Source: Cyrtodaria siliqua (taxonomy: Eukaryota > Mollusca > Bivalvia > Adapedonta > Hiatellidae). From it: a stretch of 64,000 bases of DNA. Positions 53,081-64,000 of this stretch are shown here, one piece after another; positions within the stretch are counted from its first letter, which is position 1, and the number at the start of each line of letters is the position of its first letter. Both the position numbers and the translations under genes were made by a program. Location of the stretch: positions 62,001 through 126,000 of the forward strand of contig JAWPHD010001210.1 of the NCBI GenBank assembly GCA_037043455.1. The letters run 5' to 3'. The notes under the pieces were generated by a model that saw only the letters and a list, made by a program, of their open reading frames with translations, did not search any database and had not been told where the DNA came from.

Positions 53081-55601
53081 ACAACGTTGACATAAAATAC
53101 TCACAGATTATGCATAATGAACATATTTTCATCACGCCCATGTTTTTATATTATTAAGGATGGGAAGGTGCTTTTGTAAGAATTCGAGAAATCTTTAACA
53201 TACCATCACATTTGTTCTGCTCTGATGCTGTTGATTCACTTGTCACTGCCCTGTCACTATTGTCGACGAGAATTCCATCTGTTGAAAAAGAAATTATGTA
53301 AATAATGGCAAAAAACATTCATTCTTCTAACCTTGTTGCGTAGTGTTTAGGCCAAAACACTGTCATATAGACCTATCATACATTGTAAAATATGTCCCTA
53401 AATGGTTCTGATTTGTATAATCTTTGTTTATTATATAATATAAAAGGTCCAACTCGGGGTAGATGCTGTATAGTAGTTGTTAATAGTTAAACATTAGTAA
53501 CCTACTAACAGAAAGCTTAAAACGTGTGCAGCTCAACTTAACTGTAGAGATATCAATGTACCGTTATGCATACATTCATTTTCAAAATGAAAATATAATA
53601 TTTACTGTTGTATAATGTGCTGTTTTATTTTCTCAACCAACACTAACATGTTACTACACTCAGTTATACGCTATTTTACGAAATTATATGTTAGACATAA
53701 AATGCAACCATCTTTTAAACAAACACGTAATATTATCAACATAACACGTATTAGAAATATTATCTTCATATATATACATTTTGTGGTAAGTAATAATGAG
53801 AAATTAAATGGACATTGGAAATTGACAAACAATGCAGTTCGTATAGGCTTATACACACTGACCCCTGGAAACATAAACTTTGAAATAATGTCCTGCCCTG
53901 AGAATGTGTAAGCTGTTAGAACAGTAAACGAGTCAATAACACATCGACATACAGCAAAGTATCGCTTGTGAATGTTAAGAATCTACGAAGATTCCTCTAT
54001 CCCAAACGCTTTTCAACTACAAGCCAGTACATAAACTTAGAGTTCTGTTCAACCCGGGGCTAGAGGGCGTGAGCGGTAGCTAGCATATTTTACTACCGTC
54101 TCAATCAAACCGAGACTGCAATATTTCGTATGTGTTGATTTAGGCCATTTCCAAAGGTCCATTATCATGCTCGTTTTTAGAGTAAATGATCACACACCCT
54201 TTCCTCAACGTAACTTCAACATCAGTAGTATGCTAATGTTTGATATATACACAAAAGACACCAACAGTTTAAAGGATTCTTGATAAGGGACATGATAGGT
54301 TAAAAATACGTTTTTCATAACATCAATCCATGTTTAGATGCATATGCTATTTAATTACTTATAATGATTTCAAATTTAGTACATATTATCTCATTTGAAT
54401 GTATCGGTGTCCATGATACATATATCGGGATAGTTCATATTTAATAATCACGGTTAAAAAGTTACAATCTAAAAGCTATGTCTGACATACCGGTTCTTCT
54501 ACACTAATGTGGACTTCTTCATAGTAGTTTGTGCGAATTAGGAGTACGCTTATGTAGTAAACACAACTAAAAATGAACGTTTTTAAAAGTAAAATGCCAA
54601 TATTTGGCAATGAGTTGAAAATGCTGTGGTCTCCTTTGTGATATTATTTTATAAATTTATTCAATATGCGATGTGTAAACAACGCTAAAATAGACGTTTA
54701 CTGACGTGTTTAAATTAATGTAAGCCTTCTTTAATATAAAACCTCATCAAAAGCCTCATTTATCTTACAAAATGCAGTTTTTTAAAAACTGATTCTGAAA
54801 AGTGATTTTATGAAAAGTGTACAACTACAAGTCATAAGCATGAGGTCTTGTCTCTCGTGCTCCCAAGAAACATTAGCAACAATAATAGAAGTCTTTGTAA
54901 AACTTTGACCCCAGAGAGGGACAAAACATGATGTTTTGTTTTGAATATTATATTAAATAGATGCACTAACGGAATTTCATTAGAGCAATATAAATATATT
55001 GAAGTACATATTTAATAAACACCATAGCATATTAAACAACTAGCGGTGGATAGAAAAAGTATCTACATTCCGTTTCAATCACTAGTTTTATTTACTATAA
55101 CAGTCCGAATAATAATCCATTATAAACCAAACACAAGAGTATTGACCAGAATGATATTTATATGTCATTTCATCATGCATTGACATACACCAGCTGCGAT
55201 GAGTTGGAAGACCAACGTGCTTTTAATTTTGACAATCGGCTCTACAGCATGTTTCGCAGGTTCATAGACAAGCATCTTAGCATGATTCGTACGATATGCG
55301 TCGCAAACAGCTGTATGCCTGTATGCATTAGTGCTTTCATAACTATATCTTGTTTTTCGTTTTGTTGACACTTATGTGTTCTGACCTACAAGTTAGTTTA
55401 TTTGATAAATATTTCCGAATACTTCCGATTGCATTCAGAATCGCCCCATCGAGTTATGCTACCAATAATAATGGACGGTAATTATCGGAGCGTTTTGGAT
55501 TGCATTTGGTCGTGACGGCTTTATTGCAACCTTCCCGGATCAGTTGCAAAACGCGTTTCCCTACATATGCTTTAAATATGCAAAATACGACTGTGCTTTA
55601 C
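53081..55601. repeat. short monomer S2
   Basis: Plus frame 53615-53911; minus exon-like segments 53204-53278 and 54491-54566, both open. Short-only block at about 54036. Confidence 0.85.
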
Positions 55602-58600
55602 ACAACGTTGACATAAAATACTGAATATGCAAACTGAACAGATTTTGATCACGTCCATGTTCTTATATTATTAAGGATGGGAAAGTGCTTTTGTAAGAAT
55701 TCGAGAAATCTTTAACATACCAACACATTTTATCTGATCTGATGCTCTTTGTTCACTTGTCACTGCCCTGTCACTGATGTCTACGAGAATCCCATCTGTT
55801 GAAAAAGTAATTATGTAAATAATGGCAAATACCATTCATTCTTCCAACCATGTTGCGTAGTGTTTAGGCCGAAAACATTGTCGTATGGGCATACCATACA
55901 TTGTAAAATATGTCTCTAAATGATTTTGAGTTTTGTTATCCTTTTTAATAATATAATATAAAAGGTCCAAATCGGAGTATATGCTGTATATGCGTGGATA
56001 TTGGTTTAACATTAGTAAACTTCTAACAGAAAGCTTGAAACGTGTACAGCTCAACTTAACTGTTGACATTGCACCCGTCCAATAGAGATATCAATGTACC
56101 GTTATGCATACATTCATTTTCAAAATGAAAATATAATATTTACTGTTGTATAATGTGCTGTTTTAGTTCTACAACCAACACTAACATGTTACTACAGTCA
56201 CTGGTACGCTATTTTACGAAAGTATACTTTAGACATAAAATGCAACCATCTTTTAAACAATCACGTCGCAAAATTACCAACATAACACGTATTAGAATTA
56301 TTTTCGTCATATATATACATTTTGTGGTAAGTAAAAATACAAAATTAAATGGACATTGGAAATTTAAAAACAAGGCAGTTCGTATCGGCTTATTCACACT
56401 GACCGCTGGAAACATAAACTTTGAAATAATGTCCTGCCCTGAGAATGTGTAAGCTGTTAGAACAGTTTACGTGTCAATTACACACCAACATACAGCAAAG
56501 TATTGTTTGTGAATGTTAAGAATATAAGAAGATTCCTTTATGCCAAACGCTTTTCAACTACAAACCAGTACATAAACATAGGGAAAATGATCACACACGC
56601 TTTTCTCAAGTAACTCCAATATCAGTAGTATGCCAATGTCTTATATATACATATATAAGAACAAAAAACACAAACAGTTTAAAGGATTCTTGATAAGGGA
56701 CAAGTTAGGTTTTACGATTTTCATAACATTGATCCATTTTTAGGTGCATACGCTATTTAAATACTTAATATAATGATTTCAAATTGAGTACATATTATCT
56801 GATATTGAATTTGAATAATATGACAATATGTCATAAATTATCTGATAATTTGTTCTAAACGCTTACACATAAGTATCGGTATCCATGATACATGTATCCG
56901 GATGGTTCACATTTAATGATCATGGTTATATTTATAGAGTTACACTCTAAAAGCTATGTCTGACATACCGGTTCTACTACACTAATGTGGTCTTCTTCAT
57001 ACCAGTTTGTGCGAATTAAGAGTACGCATATTTCATAAAAACTCCTAAAAATGAACCGTTTAAAAGCAAAATAACATTATTTGTAAATGAGTTGAAAATG
57101 CAGTGGTCTTCCTTGCGATATTATTTCATGGATTTATTCAATATGCGATGTGTAAACAACGCTGAAGTAGACATTTAATAAAATGTTTTAATTAATGTAT
57201 AATTTCTTTAATGTAATACCTCATCAATGGCCTCATTCTTGATACATAAATTAATGCATTTTTTTTTAAAACTAAATCTGAAAAGTGATTTTATGGAAAA
57301 TGTACAACTACAAGTCATAAGCGTGAGGCCTACTCGTCTTGTCTCAAAGTGATCTCGTGCTCCCAAGAAACACAAACAACACTGATATGTCGTTGTAAAA
57401 CGTTGACCACAGAGAGGGACAACACCTGACCCCAGTGCCACCAACTATGTAAAGGACCGTAAACTAATGATACATCCACAATACTAAACATTAGTATTTA
57501 TCCTAGTTCCAAAGAAGATTTAAACAAAAATATGTCTATATAATTTATCAATGTAATAGCGTGACCCCTTGAACAGGGCCAACCTTCATTCCAGTGTTAT
57601 CTCTTTAAATAACTCGACAGAGGATAATAATCGTATACTACGTGCATCGTACTAGACGTCTGGCTCTTCTAGTTTCATAGAATAACATTTTTGAAAGAAC
57701 TTGTTGTTTTATTTAAAATCGAAAGTATATATAATAATAGGAAAAGCCAACTGTTGGCACTGATATCATTGATTATTGATCCTTTATAATGTGTTCAATA
57801 ACATATTACCAGTGTCCCCGTTTATTATGGGAATCCCCATTATTTGGAGCTGATTGCCCTAAATGTATTGAAGCACATGTATTCGTTAAAATATTGGCGA
57901 TCAAAAGTTGTGAACAAGATGTAAGAATAATCTCTTTATAAACCCGTTTAAACAAACACAATTCCATTTTGTTTTACATTGTGAATTTTGACCTGATCTC
58001 TTTTTATTAAGTGATAGCACCCAGTATTTGAGCTTCCTTGTATTGTGGTGCACCTCCCAATTATAGTGGTAAGTTAACAAGTAAAAGCATCTATCTTTAG
58101 TGAGCTGATCCTTTTAAAAAAACTCAGTTTTGTGGATTTAGACGTTGCGTTTTTTTCCTCTTTTTAGAGTTTCCTTTCCAAAGTTATTTTTTGTTAATTC
58201 CCGCTGTTTTTGAAGCTGCTGCTTAATTAAACAATTAAAATATCCTATGAATAGAAATGTGCTTTCTTTCTTTTGACCTCCACATATCATTTTTTGACTA
58301 CATATATAACAGTAGCAACATATAATTTAGAGATGTCACCACCCAGCATACGTGTTACACATTTCAAAGTTACTAGAGTAAAACATGATTCAGCCAGATT
58401 ACCACATAATAATGAAGTGACCACCTAAATGATGTTTCGTTTTGAATATTGTATAAAATAGATGCACTTACAGAATTTCATTAGAGCAATATAAATATAC
58501 TAATGTTCATATCTAATAAACACCAAAACATATTACACAACTAGCGGTGTTTAAAAAGAGTATTTACGTCACGTTTTAATCTCTAATTTTATTTACTGTA

Positions 58601-61164
58601 ACAGTCCGAATAATAATCCAAAAGAAACCAAACACAGGAGTATTGATCAGAATGATTTTTAGCTCGACAATTCGAAGAATAAGAGAGCTTATGTAATCAC
58701 CCCGGTGTCGGCGTCGGCATTGACGTCGGCACTAGCGTCCTACATCAAGGTTTGCGTGTAAGCTGTGTTTACAAGTCTATATCTCTTATATTTCTAATCC
58801 TAGCACAACCAAATTTGGCAATGGTCTTCCCTATAACATTAGCTTAAGAACTGAATTAGCAATGTTGGTTCTTGTAACCCATGGTCCCATGGAACCCAAA
58901 TGATGATAAAAAGTGTCCCATTTCACGTCAAAATGTGCGTGTAAGCTGTCTTTACAAGTCTATATGTCTTAATTTGTTATCCTAGCACCACAAAATGTGG
59001 CCATGAGCTTCCTTTAAGGACTCACAACACTATTATCTCGCTTGAATACTCCTGCCCTACAGATGAAGGAGGTAGATGGAAAAAAACAAGTTCGCTTTTC
59101 TACATTTTGCAGGATACATTGATTTATCTTTACCAGGATCTAAATCTACAGCATTTTAGGAAGAGATCACAGAAAAATGCATGTTGATATAAGATTTCTA
59201 GCTAATTCTGCCTCATTTTACACATCATGGGTCTAATCTCCACGGGGTTGTATTTTTGTCTAAATTTTGATAGGTGTGACACGAACTTAAAAAAAGTTCA
59301 ATCTGGTAAATATTTGTTAAAAGTTAACAACATGCAGATATTGGATCAATGAAGAATTTAAGCATAAATACATGTTGCAAACTCTTTTTTATCTCTATGA
59401 CACGAACAAAAACATTACAATGGGACCCTATGGAAAATTAATTGTGGTGTGAGACGTGTAGCATTATCTTAAGGGCTGCATTAATAATTTTGGTTCCTGT
59501 AACCCCTGGGCTCCCATGGAATCCAAATTCTAATAACCCTTAAACTGTGTATATTTCTGATCAAAATTTGTGTGTAAGCTGTATTTACAGGTCTATATTT
59601 TTTACATTTCTTGTCCTAGCTCAACTTAATTTGGGAATTGGTTTCGTTATAACATGTTGTAAAGGGTTGCTTAAGTAATTTTGTCTTCTGCAAATTCTGG
59701 GCTCCCGTGGAACCCAGTTCTGATGGCCCATAAAATGTGCTATAAAGGCAGCTCTTTGTTTGTATGTAACCAGTTGTATATAACTATAATTTTGGTTTTT
59801 GGATTTCTTATAGCATTATGTATTTTATTCATACTTCACCCATATTGGGGCATGGACTCCATCCTCCCCACACCCACATCCCCCACCCGGGACCTCTCCC
59901 ATGACCTTTTTTTTTATTGTTATTCTTTTACATATTTCTGTGTTCCTTTGCTCAATTATTACACATATAGCTATGTTGCCTCATCCCCGCTATGCCTCCT
60001 CCCCTCCGCCTAACCCCACTCGAAACTGTTTATTTTTACATATGTCTGTGATGTTTAGGTCAATGTTCACACATATAACTATGTTGCTTCCTTCCACTCC
60101 CGCCCGCCTTCCCCCAACACCCACTCAAAACTCATTTTTTACATATGTCCGCGTTGTTTTGGTCAATTCGTACACATATAGCTATGTCCGCCCGTCCGCC
60201 TGCATTCCCCGCGCCATTCCCCTCGCCTCCAAAGACCCCCACTCGAAACTTATTTTTTTACATATTTCTGTGTTGTTTCTGTCAATTCTTACTCATACAG
60301 TTATGTTGCCCCCTCCCCCGACCCCCGTCCGCCTTCCTCCTCCCTCCCTCCTTACACATATCGAAAACTTAATTTTATTTATTTATGAGTTGTTTTGGTT
60401 AATTCTTACACATATAGCTATGTTGACACCCCTGCCACGACCCCAACCACACCGCCGATTTGTTTTAGCCTTGTTTTCTGATGGTATATACGGCTATATA
60501 ATTTGTTATTCTGAAAAATCAAATAGTAGGGCTGCGCTGTTCTCCGACAGCTCTTGTTATATAAGTCATTTCTTCATTCATTGCCATACACCAGCTGCAA
60601 TGAGTTGGGTAGACCAACGTGCTTTTCATTTTGACAATCAGGTCTAAATCATGTTTCGCGGGTTAATAGCCAAGCATCTAAGCATGAATCGCACGATATG
60701 CGTCACAAACAGATGTATGCCTGTATGCATTAGTGCTTTCATAATTAAATCTTGTTTTTCGTTTTGTTGACACTAATGTGCCGTGACTCACAAAGAAATA
60801 TAAAAAGATCGGACAGGGAAAGTAGCATTAAAAGAAAGACAGTCAACCACAAAACACAGAAACAAACACGCAAACAGACAAGCAAGAAGGCAAAAGTTAT
60901 AATAATTGCAAACGATATCACAAACACAAAACGGTTGACAATAGGGCTACCGCCTTGGAACGGTTTACTTGATAAATATTTCCGAATAATTTCGATTGTA
61001 TTTAATCGCCCCGTCGAGTTCCGTTACCAATAATTATCGACGGTAATTGCCGGAAAGTTTTGGATTGCATTTATTCGAAACCTTACCGGATAAATCAACG
61101 TTTGCTTTGTAAAACGCGTTTCCCTACATAGGTTTTAAATATGTAAAGTACGGCTGTGCTTTAC
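55602..61164. repeat. long monomer L3
   Basis: Complete long monomer: plus frame 56153-56452, minus segments 55721-55795 and 56969-57044 (open), 445-bp insertion 59012-59457, minisatellite 59850-60450, Penelope-like tail 60796-60964. Confidence 0.85.
59850..60455. repeat. pyrimidine-rich minisatellite, L3
   Basis: Near-identical in unit order to L2. Copy number is the same in L2 and L3 but differs in L1, in line with recent L2/L3 duplication. Confidence 0.85.
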
Positions 61165-61706
61165 ACAACGTTGACATAAAATACTCACAGATTATGCATA
61201 ATGAACATATTTTCATCACGCCCATGTTTTTATATTATTAAGGATGGGAAGGTGCTTTTGTAAGAATTCGAGAAATCTTTAACATACCATCACATTTGTT
61301 CTGCTCTGATGCTGTTGATTCACTTGTCACTGCCCTGTCACTATTGTCGACGAGAATTCCATCTGTTGAAAAAGAAATTATGTAAATAATGGCAAAAAAC
61401 ATTCATTCTTCTAACCTTGTTGCGTAGTGTTTAGGCCAAAACACTGTCATATGTATGATAGGTCTATTCATACATTGTAAAATATGTCCCTAAATGGTTC
61501 TGATTTGTATAATCTTTGTTTATAATATAATATAAAAGGTCCAACTCGGGGTAGATGCTGTTTAGTCGTTGTTAATAGTTAAACATTAGTAACCTACTAA
61601 CAGAAAGCTTAAAACGTGTGCAGCTCAACTTAACTGTAGAGATATCAATGTACCGTTATGCATACATTCATTTTCAAAATGAAAATATAATATTTACTGT
61701 TGTATA

Positions 61707-62006
61707 ATGTGCTGTTTTATTTCCTCAACCAACACTAACATGTTACTACACTCAGTTATACGCTATTTTACGAAATTATATTTTAGACATAAAATGCAAC
61801 CATCTTTTAAACAAACACGTAATATTATTATCAACATAACACGTATTAGAATTATTATCTTCATATATATACATTTTGTGGTAAGTTATAATGAGAAATT
61901 AAATGGACATTGGAAATTGACAAACAAGGCAGTTCGTATAGGCTTATACACACTGACCCCTGGAAACATAAACTTTGAAATAATGTCCTGCCCTGAGAAT
62001 GTGTAA
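61707..62006 (+). other. recurrent 97-100-codon plus-strand frame (MCCF...)
   Basis: Found at 40821-41114, 45878-46180, 53615-53911, 56153-56452 and 61707-62006; deleted in L2. It begins MCCFISSTNTNMLLHSVIRY and ends FEIMSCPENV. The copies differ by indels of 3 or 6 bp, never breaking the frame, but base changes fall on all codon positions (between L1 and S1 mostly amino-acid changing). It spans a strong donor-like GTGGTAAGTAAT and is open on the other strand too. Coding status doubtful. Confidence 0.25.
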
Positions 62007-62580
62007 GCTGTTAGAACAGTAAACGAGTCAATAACACATCGACATACAGCAAAGTATCGCTTGTGAATGTTAAGAATCTACGAAGATTCCTCTATCCCAA
62101 ACGCTTTTCAACTACAAGCCAGTACATAAACTTAGAGTTCTGTTCAACCCGGGGCTAGAGGGCGTGAGCGGTAGCTAGCATATTTTATTACCGTCTCAAT
62201 CAAACCGAGACTGCAATATTTCGTATGTGTTGTTTTAGGCCATTTCCAAAGGTCCATTATCATGCTCTTTTTTAGAGTAAATGATCACACACCCTTTCCT
62301 CAACGTAACTTCAACATCAGTAGTATGCTAATGTTTGATATATACACAAAAGACACCAACAGTTTAAAGGATTCTTGATAAGGGACATGATAGGTTTTAC
62401 GTTTTTCATAACATCAATCCATGTTTAGATGCATATGCTATTTAATACTTATAATGATTTCAAATTTAGTACATATTATCTCATTTGAATGTATCGGTGT
62501 CCATGATACATATATCGGGATAGTTCATATTTAATGATCACGGTTATAAAGTTACAATCTAAAAGCTTTGTCTGACATAC

Positions 62581-62656
62581 CGGTTCTTCTACACTAATGT
62601 GGACTTCTTCATAGTAGTTTGTGCGAATTAAGAGTACGCTTATGTAGTAAACACAA
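62581..62656 (-). CDS. candidate 76-bp internal exon repeated in monomers (representative copy)
   Basis: Minus strand: acceptor CGTTCATTTTTAG, 76 bp, donor GTATGTCAG. After one base it reads CVYYISVLLIRTNYYEEVHI then SVEEP and ends in phase 0. Open copies: 41430-41505, 54491-54566, 56969-57044, 62581-62656, all 76 bp. Broken copies: 39543-39615 (73 bp, stop), 46777-46852 (stop), near 48882 (acceptor lost). A hydrophobic strand followed by an acidic end; not recognised. Phases do not join it directly to the 75-bp segment, so another exon would be needed between them. Confidence 0.3.
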
Positions 62657-63287
62657 CTAAAAATGAACGTTTTTAAAAGTAAAATGCCATTATTTGGCAA
62701 TGATTTGAAAATGCTGTGGTTTCCTTTGTGATATTATTTTATAAATTTATTCAATATGCGATGTGTAAACAACGCTAAAATAGACGTTTACTGACGTGTT
62801 TAAATTAATGTATGCCTTCTTTAATATAATACCTCATCAAAAGCCTCATTTATCTTACAAAATGCAGTTTTTTAAAAACTGATTCTGAAAAGTGATTTTA
62901 TGAAAAGTGTACAACTACAAGTCATAAGCATGAGGTCTTGTCTCAAAGTGATCTCGTGCTCCCAAGAAACACTAGCAACAATAATAGAAGTCTTTGTAAA
63001 ACTTTGACCCCAGAGAGGGACAAAACATGATGTTTTGTTTTGAATATTATATTAAATAGATGCACTAACGGAATTTCATTAGAGCAATATAAATATATTG
63101 AAGTACATATTTAATAAACACCATAGCATATTAATCAACTAGCGGTGGTTAGAAAACGTATCTACATTCCGTTTCCATCACTAGTTTTATTTACTATAAC
63201 AGTCCGAATAATAATCAATTATAAACCAAACACAAGAGTATTGACCAGAATGATATTTATATGTCATTTCATCATGCATTGACATAC

Positions 63288-63326
63288 ACCAGCTGCGATG
63301 AGTTGGAAGACCAACGTGCTTTTCAT
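63288..63326 (-). CDS. possible signal-peptide exon in short monomers
   Basis: Minus strand ATG 63326 reads MKSTLVFQLIAAG followed by donor GTATGT (63287-63282). A short, hydrophobic, secretory-signal-like start. S1 (47.4 kb) has a similar sequence; in S2 (55.2 kb) ATG is ATT, and in long monomers a 1-bp insertion shifts it. It also sits in a longer open frame upstream, so the start is uncertain. Confidence 0.2.
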
Positions 63327-63700
63327 TTTGACAATCGGCTCTACAGCATGTTTCGCAGGTTCATAGACAAGCATCTTAGCATGATTCGTACGATATGCGT
63401 CGCAAACAGCTGTATGCCTGTATGCATTAGTGTTTTCATAATTATATCTTGTTTTTCGTTTTGTTGACACTTATGTGTTCTGACCTACAAGTTAGTTTAT
63501 TTGATAAATATTTCCGAATAATTCCGATTGCATTCAGAATCGCCCCATCGAGTTATGCTACCAATAATAATGGACGGTAATTATCGGAGCGTTTTGGATT
63601 GCATTTGTTCGTGACGGCTTTATTGCAACCTTCCCGGATCAGTTGCAAAACGCGTTTCCCTACATATGCTTTAAATATGCAAAATACGACTGTGCTTTAC

Positions 63701-64000
63701 ACAACGTTGACATAAAATACTGAATATGCAAACTGAACAGATTTTGATCACGTCCATGTTCTTATATTATTAAGGATGGGAAAGTGCTTTTGTAAGAATT
63801 CGAGAAATCTTTAACATACCAACACATTTTATCTGATCTGATGCTCTTTGTTCACTTGTCACTGCCCTGTCACTGATGTCTACGAGAATCTCATCTGTTG
63901 AAAAAGTAATTATGTAAATAATGGCAAATATCATTCATTCTTCCAACCATGTTGCGTAGTGTTTAGGCCGAAAACATTGTCGTATGGGCATACCATACAT
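63701..64000. repeat. start of long monomer L4, cut by the window end
   Basis: First 300 bp of the next monomer, including the 75-bp exon-like segment 63820-63894. By the alternation it should be a long monomer. Confidence 0.7.

Larger units (their letters stand above)
61165..63700. repeat. short monomer S3
   Basis: Near-identical to S2. Plus frame 61707-62006, minus segments 61288-61362 and 62581-62656 (open), short-only block at about 62133. Confidence 0.85.
39475..64000. repeat. higher-order tandem array of alternating long and short monomers
   Basis: Using the landmark ACAACGTTGACATAAAATAC, monomers start at 40076 (partial duplicate), 40266, 45343, 47830, 53081, 55602, 61165 and 63701. 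Lengths alternate long (5077, 5251, 5563) and short (2487, 2521, 2536), so the dimer is 7.74-8.10 kb. Long monomers add a ~1.05-kb block (for example 41880-42930), a ~1.6-kb block with a minisatellite (43124-44730) and a Penelope-like tail. Short monomers add a ~140-bp block (46317-46455 and equivalents). The last two dimers are close to identical over long stretches. The array continues beyond the window. Confidence 0.92.

Noticed and set aside
59901..60647. 248-codon plus-strand frame (and 52063-52563, 51598-51975, 44057-44642)
   Set aside because: They translate the C/T-rich minisatellite, which lacks stops; the text is repeats of FLCCF/THIAML/PLPRPP and the frame differs between copies.
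52661..60927. Identical 60-codon minus and 93-codon plus frames at 52.7 and 60.8 kb
   Set aside because: They translate the embedded Penelope-like tail and its flanks in duplicated long monomers.

Overview
The window is AT-rich, repeat-dense, intron-style eukaryotic DNA, most likely from a bivalve mollusc. That placement is an inference from the combination of a terminal exon of an IFI44-like immune GTPase, Maverick/Polinton pieces, Penelope-like elements with an N-terminal GIY-YIG nuclease, tRNA-derived SINEs and the GTCCGTC-rich repeat family familiar from bivalves. There is no prokaryotic-style operon; most open frames are fragments of mobile elements or chance frames in repeats. All statements come from reading the sequence; no alignment or database search was run.

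Layout. 0-1.4 kb: broken 3' part of a Ty3/Gypsy-type pol gene. 4.4-7.56 kb: a Penelope-like element (copy A) with Cys-rich and GIY-YIG parts in front of the reverse transcriptase, split by a ~290-bp copy of its own family's 3' tail. 7.57-14.46 kb: a rearranged, decayed Maverick/Polinton composite carrying an integrase, the C-terminal end of a family-B DNA polymerase, several small membrane or coiled-coil proteins and two inverted arms, one of which is a deletion derivative of the other. 14.6-18.7 kb: two LINE fragments and their 3' tails. 19.47-19.74 kb: the IFI44-like exon, the clearest host coding sequence. 23.4-25.0 kb: Penelope-like copy B, 5' truncated but with its 3' tail. 25.2-27.5 kb: an element with inverted arms built of a short TAAATGTAAAAACGT-like motif. 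28.9-32.3 kb: a possible small split gene hosting three MITE-like insertions. 35.6 kb: a probable host terminal exon (minus strand). 36.3-37.3 kb: a dimeric tandem repeat. 37.9-39.0 kb: a second Polinton DNA-polymerase fragment (exonuclease half, minus strand), butted against a Penelope-like tail.

39.5-64 kb: one tandem array running off the window. It is a higher-order repeat in which a long monomer (5.1-5.6 kb) alternates with a short monomer (2.5 kb), giving a dimer of about 7.7-8.1 kb. Long and short monomers carry different private insertions, so the dimer itself has been duplicated. Each monomer holds conserved minus-strand segments with good splice signals (a 75-bp open exon-like segment in all eight copies and a 76-bp one in most), so the array may be a tandemly amplified, partly decayed gene rather than a plain satellite. 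This is the least explained structure in the window.
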